DNA from: Delphinus delphis
Lineage: Eukaryota > Chordata > Mammalia > Artiodactyla > Delphinidae
Direction: 5' to 3'
NCBI RefSeq assembly: GCF_949987515.2
Contig: NC_082688.1
Span: 75,706,731-75,770,730 of the forward strand
DNA length: 64,000 bases
This document shows positions 1-9,635 of the stretch, one piece after another. The position numbers and the translations under genes are program-made. Numbering within the stretch: the stretch's first letter is position 1; every line of letters begins with the position of its first letter. The notes below the pieces were generated by a model. That model did no database searches, had not been told where the DNA came from, and saw nothing but the letters and a program-made list of their open reading frames with translations.

Positions 1-530
1 AAATGCTGAGCCAAACAACTGTATTTCTTCTTAGGACAGTTTGAACAAATACTCTGGGAAGATGATGACCCTGAGATGACTACTCAGGGGAAAATTTGGC
101 CCACTTGCTGATCTAAACTGCTGTTGGTTACCACAGTCTAGTTGGACCTGACAAAGAGGTAAACTGAGGCCATAAGGAAAAATTCCCTTTGTGAAATTCA
201 ATCCTAGAGCCCCAAGATTCTAGTCAATGGAACCCAAGATCAGAGCTTTGCAGTTATAAAAAGGAACCCAAGATCTGAACAGACAGTGAGAATGTAGAAA
301 ATTAAGTGGCCATTCAGTTACCTATAAATCCTTTACTATGATGCTTCAGACAGAAAGTCACAGATTCTCCTAGAACTATCTGGCCAGTACATTTTTATGA
401 TCAGATCACTTATCCAGGTGGCATATTTCTTTTTTTTTTGTAATCTATTGGAGCCCAATTCAAATAGTAATTTTACTCTTCTTGGAAACATTGGGTTTAG
501 GAATAATTCGGGAGAGTACTATTTTAGTGC
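1..530. other. 3' flank of LINGO2, nothing recognised
   Basis: AT-rich sequence with no convincing reading frame and no repeat that I recognise, apart from a short T-run near 430. Confidence 0.5.
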
Positions 531-534
531 AATG

Positions 535-848
535 TTGACCAAACTGGGTTCTGTGGAACTCTAGTTTTTCAAGATGTTTAACAGTTGCATCATGAAAAGA
601 AGCGCTTCATGCTCAGATAAGTTAGAGAAACCCCAAGGTAAACAAAATTAAACAGGATTCTTGTTTATTGGACTTTTCAGAGGATTTATTAGGCTCAAAT
701 AGATATTGAACCTCCACGAGGTGGTTACAGAATGCACCATTTTCCCAACTTATTAGTCTATGGGACTCTTTTTTGGGAAGAACGCTTATTAATGTCTTAA
801 ATAACTAGTGTTCCAGGGATCAGAGTATGGAAACCCCTGAGAGAGTGC
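535..848. mobile_element. hAT-like DNA transposon remnant
   Basis: The two ends form imperfect terminal inverted repeats. The left end reads CTGTGGAACTCTAG (551-564) and the reverse complement of the right end reads CCCTGGAACACTAG, within a longer matching context. This layout and wording resemble non-autonomous hAT-Charlie elements of mammals. The family name is not certain, and no transposase frame remains. Confidence 0.5.
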
Positions 849-1651
849 AATCTCTTTTCTTCCTGTGGAATAACAACTAAATCTTTTCACGGATGAGTTA
901 ACTTTAATCCAATTTCATTTGACTAAGCTTTTTGGTCAACTTTTATTTTGACAGAAAATAGCAGTTAGAATTATAAAGCCCTTTTACTAACTGCTAAATG
1001 TTTCTCTCTTTTTGTTGGCCAATTAGTTAAGTACTTACTCCATGCAAAGTACTCTCCACTAACTTTTGGAAGACTCTCTAACTTTGTTCATTCTCAAGTT
1101 TGAAAGACTCCATTCCATTTGCACACAAGTTGGAATTCTGATAGAATTTGTAAGATCTTGATTTGTATTGTTAGATATAAATAAGGTAGTTAATTGCCAT
1201 AAGAGGGAAATGAATTTCTAAGTGATGTATGATAATCATCAGGAAAGTCAAATGAAAAATGATTCAAGCAGGCAATTCTTCAATCTTTCTATCTCATTTT
1301 CCACCCTTTATTAAGGGAGAAATGGGCTTAACCATGTTGCTATCCAGTTGGCAAACAATTTCTGGACCTGTCACTTTTTTATTGGGGTCAATTTAATTTT
1401 ATTGAAGTTACTCAAAATTTCAAATACTCAAAAAAGCCAGCTTTTTGAACGTCAAACCTCCAGTCTGATATGTCAAGAAACAAACCCCAGAGACCTTCTA
1501 CTCCAGCTTACATGCTGTCCAAAAGGGTGCTCTTTCTTAGGTCTCTCTCAAAGTGTGAAAAGTGTAGATATCTATCTGTTCTATGCTAATTACATATATC
1601 ATATGTCATGAATACACTCTATATATTCAGTGCTTTCTCAGATCACATAAA
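849..1651. other. Unassigned 3' flank
   Basis: AT-rich sequence. The only frame (1348-1611) is short and has no recognisable motif. No repeat identified. Confidence 0.4.
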
Positions 1652-1653
1652 TA

Positions 1654-1861
1654 TAGTTGACCTTGAACAACATGGGTTTGAACTGTGCAGGTCCACTTAT
1701 ACACAAATTCTTTTCAACAGTAAATACTATAAGTACTATGCGATCTGAGGTTGGTTGAATCCATGGATGTGGAATTGTGGATACACAGGGCTAAGTTATA
1801 TGAAGATTTTCAACTGTGCAGAGCATCATCATCCCTAACTCCCAAGTTCAAGGGTCAACTG
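1654..1861 (+). mobile_element. Tigger-type MITE (MER8-like)
   Basis: Terminal inverted repeats are visible: the left end reads TAGTTGACCTTGAACAA and the right end, reversed, reads CAGTTGACCCTTGAACTT. A TA dinucleotide flanks each end (1652-1653 and 1862-1863), as expected for Tc1/mariner-Tigger insertion. Wording and length (208 bp) match the MER8 class of Tigger MITEs as I know it. There is no coding content. Confidence 0.75.
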
Positions 1862-1863
1862 TA

Positions 1864-2258
1864 TATGCTTTGAAAACCACTGACTCAACCTTTAGCCAAA
1901 TGGAATTATGTCTCATTTGAACCAGGTCACTGGTGGTAATGGCATGACGCCATTGTTTTTAAACTATAATATTTTAACTTTGAGTACCAATCAGTAACAC
2001 AAACTGAATTGGATAAACAGCCTTCATTCAGAGGGGTGAAAGTGTCAGCACGATTTAACCTACTTATAGGGGTAAATCGTAGTTTTTCCTCAGTGGAGAG
2101 AAAAAAAAAAATCAGTAAGTGCTGCTTAATCTACCTTGTTTTTCGCCACTTCTTTAAAAACAAGACAGATTCTTCTTGTCTACACCAGACAATTTTCAAA
2201 ATAAAAATCAGTATCTATTTGAAGAGGAAGCAGGGAGAAACCCTGAAGTTGTCCATTT
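1864..2258. other. Unassigned 3' flank
   Basis: No repeat or gene recognised. A short frame at 2009-2260 has no motif and runs up to the SINE target site. Confidence 0.4.
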
Positions 2259-2272
2259 AAGATAATACTGTG

Positions 2273-2357
2273 GGGCTTCCCTGGTGGCGCAGTGGTTGAG
2301 AGTCTGCCTGCCGATGCAGGGGACACGGGTTCGTGCCCCGGTCCGGGAAAAAAAAAA
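2273..2357 (+). mobile_element. CHR SINE, tRNA-head only (85 bp)
   Basis: The element starts with the CHR head (GGGCTTCCCTGGTGGCGCAG), which holds an A-box-like TGGCGCAGTGG and a B-box-like GGTTCGTGCCC. It then goes straight into poly(A) after GTCCGGG. The usual body of about 120 bp after the head is absent. Perfect 12-bp TSDs (GATAATACTGTG at 2261-2272 and 2358-2369) flank it, so the short form appears to be the inserted form rather than a later fragment. Confidence 0.9.
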
Positions 2358-2369
2358 GATAATACTGTG

Positions 2370-3240
2370 TTTAAAGTATTTGAATAGACAACAGCAGAGT
2401 TGCAGTAGCTAGATGACTCCTTAGACTGGAAGCAATCTAGCCTTCAGACAGCTATCATATTTTAAACAGATCCTTAGTTGCATGGATCGTGTAATGCATG
2501 GATCACCCTGGTTTGTGCTGGAACCTGAGAAGAACTCCTCCTTATCCAGAGAGCTTTTAAACATCTGAACAGTTGATCTTAGCTACGAGCTGAATAGTGC
2601 CCTATGAGTACATATAACAAGCACATCCTCTTCCATTTTCTATTAACCCATTAGTAGCAATCGATGAAAGTAAAATCAAGTTGTGGTTAAATGAATAATT
2701 TTCATTATTAACACCTACCTTGCATTTTACAGGTATAAACAGTGGCACACCACCTTCTGGAGAAACCAAGGACTTTGTAACAGTAAACTGGTCCAGTGTG
2801 ATATCACAAGTATAAAAAATATTCCATTCTGTATCAAAACTAGGCACATGCCTTTATTTATAGTAACAGAAGTTAACAGAATTGAGCATTTTTGCCTTGG
2901 GTCCTATTTCTTGGCATCCTACGTCAGACAAACACATCTTTCAACATATATCCTCCCATAACTCCAGGGATCTAGCCTCAGGGTTATCTCTATGTAAAGG
3001 AAGGTGAAATCACACTTGGATCGATAGTGGTGAGTAACTAAAAGCACAACCTCTCATTCATATTGCTTTAAAACATATACAGCATATATGTTTCAAAAAA
3101 AAAAGAGTAAAGAATATACTGATTTCTTTGTGGTGTTGAACCAACAATACGGTATGATGCAAGGCTTTAACAAATGAGAATCAGAGATACAAATTTTTCT
3201 GTAGAGTATGTTTTGGACAAATGTGTCTTTTTAATATGTA
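2370..3240. other. Downstream flank or distal 3' UTR of LINGO2
   Basis: No repeat recognised. A further TTTATT (AATAAA on the minus strand) lies at 2853-2858 and could serve as a distal polyadenylation signal. The 81-aa frame on the minus strand (2602-2847) has no recognisable domain. Confidence 0.35.
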
Positions 3241-3591
3241 AATCCTACATTGTAGGTTGTTCCTTTTTATTTATTCTTTTGTTTTTGCAGTGGTAGAAAA
3301 TGTTGAATAACTGTCCATGAGCATAAGCCAAAGGTCAGGTTCATTACTGAGATCCCCAGAATGCCAATATTTGCAATGCAAACAATTAGTATCCCACTGT
3401 GTGAAGGGCTCTGACACATGCCTGCCTTGAGGCGGCGAGTCTCCATCAGAAGTCCTCCTGCTTCCACGGACCCTGCTTTGACACAGGGGCAGCGGCACTA
3501 AGCTGCCTTTTAACCTAGTGCTTTACTGTGCCAGGCTGTCTTAACTGGTTACCAACAATGACACGGAAACCATAGCTGGAGTGGTCGACCC
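3241..3591 (-). other. LINGO2: LINGO2 3' UTR (proximal form)
   Basis: Sequence directly downstream of the LINGO2 stop on the minus strand. It contains no transposon and ends at two overlapping poly(A) signals at 3266-3275. The true cleavage site is not visible from sequence alone, and a longer UTR reaching beyond 2850 is possible. Minus-strand frames here (3267-3498) are non-coding shadows in the UTR. Confidence 0.55.
3266..3275 (-). promoter_or_regulatory. Candidate poly(A) signals, LINGO2
   Basis: Plus-strand TTTATTTATT gives two overlapping AATAAA hexamers on the minus strand, about 320 nt after the stop codon. Cleavage would be expected some 10-30 nt further left. A T-rich stretch on the plus strand lies on the upstream side, so a classical downstream GU-rich element is not obvious. 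Confidence 0.45.
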
Positions 3592-5412
3592 TCAAATCAT
3601 TTTCATGTTGAACCTCCTGGGTCCAGCCACCTCCCCTTCCACAACAGCACCATTGTTTTTTCGGGGTACATACTCAAGGTCAATGCTGTTTTTGTGTTTG
3701 CCTTTCCCACGGCTCCACACAAAAAGGAGGAGAAAACAAAATAAAACCACTCCCAGGAATGTGAAACAGCCCATGGCTGTAGACACCAGTATTGTTTTAA
3801 GGTCCAGGGAAAAAGTATTGGCATTGGTGCCATTGGAAACGGTGTCATTGGAGTCGGTCATGTACATAGGGGTCCTGTTTGCATAAAGGAAGCGGTCTGA
3901 AGTGAATCCTTTCACAGTTAAGGAGGCCGTGTAGGTGTCATTCCCAGCGGCGTTGCTAGCGATGCAAACATACATCCCGCTGTCTTGATCCTGGGCAAAA
4001 CGGATTTCCAAGGTGCCATCGCCCAACACAGTGGCTCTTCCATTGGACTTGGCGGTGATGAAACGCCTTCGAGGTGTCACCCAGGAAATCACAGGCTGTG
4101 GGTCTCCATCAGCATTGCATTCTAGCTGGACCGTCTGCCCCTCATCCACTAGCAGATGCTGCAACTTCTTTTCACGGATTTTGGGTTTTTTGCAGGTAAA
4201 GTAAAAAGAAAGGGCAGTGCTATGGAAATCCTTGAATGACCTCTCACGAATGGTGTCTGGGCCAGCACACATGGGCTGCTGGCCACCGAACTGCAGGGTG
4301 GGGTGACGCTGCAGGATCCAGAGAAGGCGGCAGTCACAGGCCAGTGGGTTGTTATTAATGCTCAGGACCTCCAAAGCCCTAGGGGAGGAGAAGACATTCT
4401 CTTCCAAAGTTTCCAGTAGGTTCTGAGACACATTGAGCACACGAAGGAAGCGGAGCCCTTGGAAGGAGTGAGGCTCAATGGTGCGGAGCTGGGCCCCCAC
4501 TATGTGAAGCTCCTGAAGGCGGATCAGGTCCGAGAACATGCCTGCTTCGATAGTGCTGATGGGATTGTAGGAGAGGTTAAGGTGGGTCAGATAGACCAGG
4601 TGTTTAAAGGCAAGGAAGGGTACCACGGACAGGTTGGTGTTCGTGATTGAGAGGGATGTGAGGTTGAGACCATAGAGGCTATTGGCAGGCATCATATCCA
4701 GTAAGGGCCAATAGTCAATCTCTAGATGTTTCAGGTGGAACAGTCTTTTAAAGGCATACACGGGCATGTTGTTGATATTGAGATGCTTCAGATGCAGGCT
4801 GATGAGGCTGCGGAGATGGGAGAGGGCTTCTGTTGGTACCGCTGTTAGGTTGCATTTCTCCAGGGTGAGCTGCTCCAAGCTAAGCAGCCCACTGAAGGCC
4901 CTATGTGATATATAAACCAAATCATTATCCCCCACTTCTAGAGACTTCAGGTTATGCAAATCCTGGAACATGTAGTCCAGTAAAATGACAATCTTATTTT
5001 CACTAATGTCAAGCTTGGTGAGGTTGGCGAGGCCCGTGAAGACCCCCAGAGGGACCAACTTCAGGCGATTGCCCTTCAGGCGGAGGGAACGCAGGTTGAA
5101 GAGGTTGTTAAATGCTCCTGGCTCCACATTGGCGATGATGTTGTCACTCAGGTCTATCTCCTCCAGCAGAGGGTATGAGATGAATTCTTCAGGGTTGACA
5201 CTTTTCAGCCTGTTCTTGCTGAGGTCCAAGATTTTGGTCTCGATGGGAATGCCCTCTGGGATGGCGATCAGTCTCCTTCGGTGGCAGCTAACAGATTTGT
5301 TCTGGGCTGAGCACTCGCAGCGAGCAGGGCAGCCAATGGTGGATCCCATGAAGATTAAGACCACAGCCAGACCCAGGAATGGCTGCCAACATGATAAGGC
5401 CGTGTGAAGCAT
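3592..5412 (-). CDS. LINGO2: LINGO2: leucine-rich repeat and Ig domain-containing Nogo receptor-interacting protein 2
   Basis: Complete 606-aa type I membrane protein in a single coding exon, as is usual for LINGO genes. Residues 1-27 form a signal peptide (hydrophobic run [13 protein letters not shown]). An LRR N-cap follows with C28, C32, C34 and C43. About twelve LRRs span residues 55-350, and a C-cap has C359, C361, C382 and C407. An I-set Ig domain lies at about 411-500, with C432-C483 and W444. A stalk with N-glycosylation sequons (N491, N512, N522, N527; others at N38, N188, N250, N260, N279, N327) leads to a TM helix at about 541-566 and a 40-residue tail holding EYVPRK (Y581). The family acts at neuronal surfaces and synapses; LINGO1 is a Nogo-receptor co-receptor, while the LINGO2 role is less settled. 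The frame is intact and matches mammalian LINGO2 as I recognise it. The ATG has a purine at -3 and the signal peptide follows directly. LINGO1 is the main alternative but its sequence differs. Confidence 0.98.
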   Translation of the reverse strand: MLHTALSCWQPFLGLAVVLIFMGSTIGCPARCECSAQNKSVSCHRRRLIAIPEGIPIETKILDLSKNRLKSVNPEEFISYPLLEEIDLSDNIIANVEPGAFNNLFNLRSLRLKGNRLKLVPLGVFTGLANLTKLDISENKIVILLDYMFQDLHNLKSLEVGDNDLVYISHRAFSGLLSLEQLTLEKCNLTAVPTEALSHLRSLISLHLKHLNINNMPVYAFKRLFHLKHLEIDYWPLLDMMPANSLYGLNLTSLSITNTNLSVVPFLAFKHLVYLTHLNLSYNPISTIEAGMFSDLIRLQELHIVGAQLRTIEPHSFQGLRFLRVLNVSQNLLETLEENVFSSPRALEVLSINNNPLACDCRLLWILQRHPTLQFGGQQPMCAGPDTIRERSFKDFHSTALSFYFTCKKPKIREKKLQHLLVDEGQTVQLECNADGDPQPVISWVTPRRRFITAKSNGRATVLGDGTLEIRFAQDQDSGMYVCIASNAAGNDTYTASLTVKGFTSDRFLYANRTPMYMTDSNDTVSNGTNANTFSLDLKTILVSTAMGCFTFLGVVLFCFLLLFVWSRGKGKHKNSIDLEYVPRKNNGAVVEGEVAGPRRFNMKMI

Positions 5413-5448
5413 GACTCCCCCTCTTAGTCTTACACCTTGGTCACGGGC
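5413..5448 (-). other. LINGO2: LINGO2 5' UTR part of the coding exon
   Basis: Thirty-six nucleotides lie between the inferred 3' splice site and the ATG. They carry no upstream ATG and no in-frame stop. Further 5' UTR must come from upstream exons outside the part I can recognise. Confidence 0.75.
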
Positions 5449-5475
5449 CTGCAGGAGAAGGGGCCAAAGAAAGGA
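5449..5475 (-). promoter_or_regulatory. Splice acceptor of the LINGO2 coding exon
   Basis: On the minus strand a pyrimidine-rich tract (CTTTCTTTGGCCCCTTCTC) leads into CTGCAG, with the AG at 5450-5449. This is a strong 3' splice-site match 36 nt before the start codon. It agrees with the known architecture of LINGO2, which has non-coding 5' exons and one coding exon. The rest of the window to the right is therefore expected to be intronic. Confidence 0.85.
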
Positions 5476-5529
5476 GGAAGAGAAATTGAGTTAGGACATA
5501 GATAGGTAAAGAGACATAAATGAGACAGT

Positions 5530-5790
5530 GAGTACAATGAAGAAGACCCTGGATTTGGAGCGCTACAGATCTGAGCTTTAAACCTGAGAGCTGCCATTGT
5601 TAGCTACACGATCTCAGGTAAGTTACTGCGTCTCCCTGTACTTCAGTTTTCTTGGCTGTAAAATGGAAATGAGGGGGATGATAATAGTAGCTTCCTAGAG
5701 TTATGACAATTTCAGTATTGGACAACTGCAAAGAGACTATGACAGTGTCTGGCACAGACTGTGGAGCAAATCAATACATTTCACAAAAGG
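5530..5790 (+). mobile_element. MIR SINE
   Basis: Shows the MIR order: a diverged tRNA head, a core with AGGTAAGTTACTGCGTCTC, then CTTCAGTTTTCTTGGCTGTAA, then an AAATGGAAATGAGGGGGATGA block, ending near CTGGCACAGACTG. Old and diverged. Confidence 0.75.
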
Positions 5791-6672
5791 TTCTGTTTTG
5801 AACTCAAAGGACCGAAGCAGAGGTCAATGGCTAAGAGGACACCTGTTCATTTTGAATCAGTGTCTGCATCTCTGATGTTTGGGAATGTCATCCTCTGTTC
5901 AGAATGAAGCTAACAGAAGCTTCATTCAACATCAGGCCCTTGGGTTCCAAGTACAAAACAAAGTTACATTCAGAGAAAGAGGATGAGACTTTTTACCTTC
6001 ATATATAAGTTTTCTATTTAAAAAGTCCCTTTCAATTAGAAGGTGTACCTCTTTCATAATTCAGTAAATTTTGATTTATGAAGGGTTTTTCTTTTTTGAG
6101 GTAAACAATAGGTTCCTCAAAATCTCCCTGTACTCTTCATGTTTATCATAGAGATGAGGCAGAATCCAGGCATCATAGCCGCTCTGATGATGAAAATGCT
6201 TTCTTTAAGATTTTGGGTTAAATATGTAAGAGTGAGAAGAGTCATCATTTTAAGGAAAAAAATGTTTTTAAATAATAAATGGACTATCATTTCTTCATAT
6301 TTAAATTCAAACCCAGTAAACATGTTAACCTGAAGTTAAATAGGTATCAAATGAGATTGGAAATGAGTATGTTTTAAATGTATATAGTTAAGCAGACACT
6401 GAACTTCCGGCTCAACTGAATAGCGAGGGGTGTGTTATGGAGCAGTGCTTCTCAACCTGAGATCCCTGGGGGTGCACTTCATCCAAAAACACCATATTTT
6501 ACTCAAAGGTAAGTTGTTTAAGACAATATTTTTAGATTAAAAAGTATTTGATGAAATTTCAGCATTTGCTGCTGAGCTGTAAGAGTATAATTCTCCAGTC
6601 AATGTTTACATATATGTCTCTGTCTGTATGTATAGCTATGTCTACATCTAAACAAATCTATCCATAAAAAAT
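5791..6672. other. Unassigned intron
   Basis: AT-rich sequence. A possible hAT-end-like motif (AGCAGTGCTTCTCAACCTGA) occurs at 6441-6460 but no partner end is visible. No gene. Confidence 0.4.
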
Positions 6673-6680
6673 AACAACTA

Positions 6681-6888
6681 GGGCTTCCCTGGTGGCGCAG
6701 TGCTTAAGAGTCCGCCTGCCGATGCAGGGGACATGGGTTCGTGCCCCGGTCTGGGAGGGTCCCACATGCCGTGGAGCGGCTGGGCCCGTGAGCCGTGGCC
6801 GCTGACCCTGCGCATCCGGAGCCTGTGCTCCGCAATGGGAGAGGCCACAACAGTGAGAGGCCCGCGTACCACAAAAAAAAAAAACAAA
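6681..6888 (+). mobile_element. CHR SINE (CHR-2 type)
   Basis: Full-length element with the GGGCTTCCCTGGTGGCGCAG head, the GC-rich body ending GCGTACCACA, and an A-rich tail. TSD AACAACTA at 6673-6680 and 6889-6896. Reading frames over it on both strands are translations of the SINE and are not genes. Confidence 0.95.
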
Positions 6889-6979
6889 AACAACTAGGAA
6901 CAAACTTAATACTGAATCACTAGGCAAATGGCCTTAAAATGCAGAAAAAAAGTGAAGATGCAAAAAGCGCTACCAAATC

Positions 6980-8290
6980 AATTATAGAGAACACAGATTT
7001 AGTTTTGCCACATCTTTTCCAATAATTCTATCTTTGTAGATCAAACTAAAATCTGTCTTGAAAACCAAAAGAAATCAACTGAAAAATTATTAGAACAAAG
7101 AGAATAAGTAAATTAACATACTACAAAATGAAAATAATTTTCATATATATAAATCATTTAGAAAATATTACTGTGTAAAATGATTCCAGTCACAGCATCT
7201 CTGAAAAAAATTAAATTCCTTAGAATAAACTAAACAAGAAATACACAAAGTATTACAACCATTCAGCCCTACTAAGGAAACAAAATAAAACTTACTAAAA
7301 AGAGCGATATAGTATATATATTTCAATAGAAAGATTCCATATTATAAAGACATTAATTCTTAGTAAATATATACATTTCAAAGAGATATTTTTGACTTGA
7401 AAAATTCTAAAGTTCATTTGGAAGAATATAAATATGAGAAATATCAGAAATATTAAAAAATAGTAATGAAAACAGACTTACCCTACAAAATATTTAAACA
7501 TAAATTACAAAAATTAATAAAAAATAGTATCATGCTGACACAAAAATACAGAGTTAATGAAACAGAAAGAGTAAGGAATTATATCTAAATACATTTGAGA
7601 AGTCAGTATATGTGAATGGTGGCATTTTAATCCAGTGAGAAAAATATAAGTGGCTAGATATTTAGTGGGAAAATTTGCACATCAACTTCACTGGTTCCAA
7701 TAAGATAAATTCTAGAAGAAAGTTTAAAATGCAAGAACAAATAATGAATCAGAAGAAAATTCATTAATATTACAATAATAGAACTGAAAAGCCTATTTCT
7801 GTGATGAAACCTAGCAACCATGAAAGAGAAGAATCTATTCAATTGTGTGTAGTTAAAAAATTATAACACACAAATAAACAACAGACACAAACACAAAGGC
7901 CATTGCTAAAATGGAGAATATCTTTTAGGCTTATAATAGATGAGGGATTAAACATAGTACTAAACAAACGGTTCTTGTTAATCAATAAGGACAAGAGGTG
8001 AATGTCAATAGAAAACTAGGCAATGAATGTAATAAAAACTAAAAGCAGCTAATAAATATGTGAAAAGCTGGCTAACTTCATTAGTAAGCAAAGAAATACA
8101 AATTAAACAACAGGGGTATATCATTTTGCTTATCAGATTGACAAAGTTCAATAATTATTTTTGCCCAGAATTAACAAGAGTAGAAGGAACTGATATAAGA
8201 AATATAAACTGGTATAATCTTCAGGAGGTTCAGGTACAACAATGAGGCGGTTAATGGATAAATTAAATTTTAAAAAAACTAAGTTCAATA
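6980..8290 (+). mobile_element. Ancient L1 ORF2 remnant, sense
   Basis: Very diverged sequence with phrases of L1 ORF2 in order. CACAGCATCTCTGAAAAAAA and TTCCTTAGAATAAACTAAAC lie near 7191-7230. GTGAAAAGCTGGCTAACTTC through CAAATTAAACAACAGGGGTA and TTATCAGATTGACAAAGTTC lie at 8059-8150. All frames are broken. Consistent with an early mammalian L1M or HAL1-like element. Confidence 0.6.
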
Positions 8291-8319
8291 TGTTCATCCC
8301 TTTGAAACATTTTTTTCCT

Positions 8320-8485
8320 TGTAAATTTTATTTTTTTAAACCACTTTATTGAGGTATGACTGACATACAGAAAACTGTACATATTTAATGTATAGAATTT
8401 GAGTTTGGAGATAAGTATATATCCATGAAACCATCACCACAATCTATGCCATAAACATATGTACCACCTCCATAAAAAGAGGGTA
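8320..8485 (-). mobile_element. L1M 3' end, antisense, nested
   Basis: The plus strand reads CCACTTTATTGAGGTATGAC followed later by ATGAAACCATCACCACAATC. This is the reverse complement of the 3' UTR of old L1M elements. It sits between two segments of sense L1, so it is probably nested. Confidence 0.65.
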
Positions 8486-8519
8486 GATCTTATGAAGCTT
8501 TTCTTTTTTCCTAGCAACG

Positions 8520-8915
8520 TATCATAGGGAAATAATTTAACATAGGTGTACATAGATGTTTGGTACAGGCTTGTAAAGAATATAGGAAAACTGGAAATAT
8601 GTAATAGTAGGAGTTTAGTTATACATTAAGATACAACCATACTATAAAATATCACGTAGCCAATAACACATAAGACTAAGGTCTATACTTATTAACATGG
8701 AAAAATGAAATAGATATATACTCCTATTTGTGTGAATATATATTAATGTTTATATATATGTAGGCAAGGACAAAATTGGGATGACATAATGACAGTGTTG
8801 ACCATTATTATGAGATTGTGGGATTAAATGTGATTTCCATTTTCTTATAACTTTACATGCATTCTCTTTCTTTCCACAATATACCTGTATTACTTTTATA
8901 AACAGAAAAACAAAA
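8520..8915 (+). mobile_element. Old LINE 3' end, sense
   Basis: After the antisense insert, phrases typical of the terminal L1 ORF2 and 3' UTR resume (GATACAACCATACTATAAAA near 8630, and TACCTGTATTACTTTTATAA near 8882), followed by an A-rich tail. Probably the continuation of the 6980-8290 element. Confidence 0.5.
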
Positions 8916-8924
8916 CTACTTTGA

Positions 8925-9583
8925 TTTTTGTAATTGCTTTGACATGTAAAATGTCATGGATATATTTTACAATAAGGGATCAAATTTGCATTGATATTTT
9001 TAAAGGTTATTTAAATTTTCATATAAATCTTAGCGTCACTTGCCAATTTCTAAGAGTCTGCTGGGACATTGATAAGAGTTGTGTTGAATCTATAGGTTTT
9101 TGTGGAGAATTGATATTGTAACAATATTTAGTTTTCTAGCCCATGAACGTGGTACTCTCCATTTATTCAGGTCTTCTTTAATTTCCTTCAGCAAGTGTTT
9201 CTTCCTTTCTAACTTTTATGCCTTTATTTTTGTGCCTTTTTGTGTTTGCTACTATCTCTATGATAATGTTGAACAGAAGTACTGAAAGCTATCTTCCTTA
9301 CTTTGTTCCTAATCTTAAGAGAAACCATTCCTTTTTTTTTTTTTCACCATTAGGTTTTCTTTTTTTATATAGATGTCCTTTATTAGATTGAGCAAGCTCT
9401 CTTCTCTTCCTAGTTAACTAAGAATTTTTATCATAAATGAGTTATTGAATTTTGAAAAATGCTTTTCTGCATCTATTCGGGTGGTCTTGTTATTATTCTT
9501 TTAGTATGGTAAATAATATTGATTTTTTTGAATGTTACACCAACTTTCAACTTTTGGGATAAACCCCATTTATATAAAGTGTG

Positions 9584-9635
<52 letters not shown>

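Noticed and set aside
2273..2357. tRNA gene call from A-box and B-box motifs
   Set aside because: The motifs belong to a CHR SINE head with poly(A) and TSDs. No proper acceptor stem or mature tRNA fold is supported, and the same applies to the other CHR copies.
3267..3498. Two minus-strand frames downstream of LINGO2
   Set aside because: They overlap each other in different frames within the 3' UTR and show no domain.
3581..3886. 101-aa plus-strand frame, and others at 4013-5407 over LINGO2
   Set aside because: Shadow frames of the LINGO2 coding exon, with no independent evidence.
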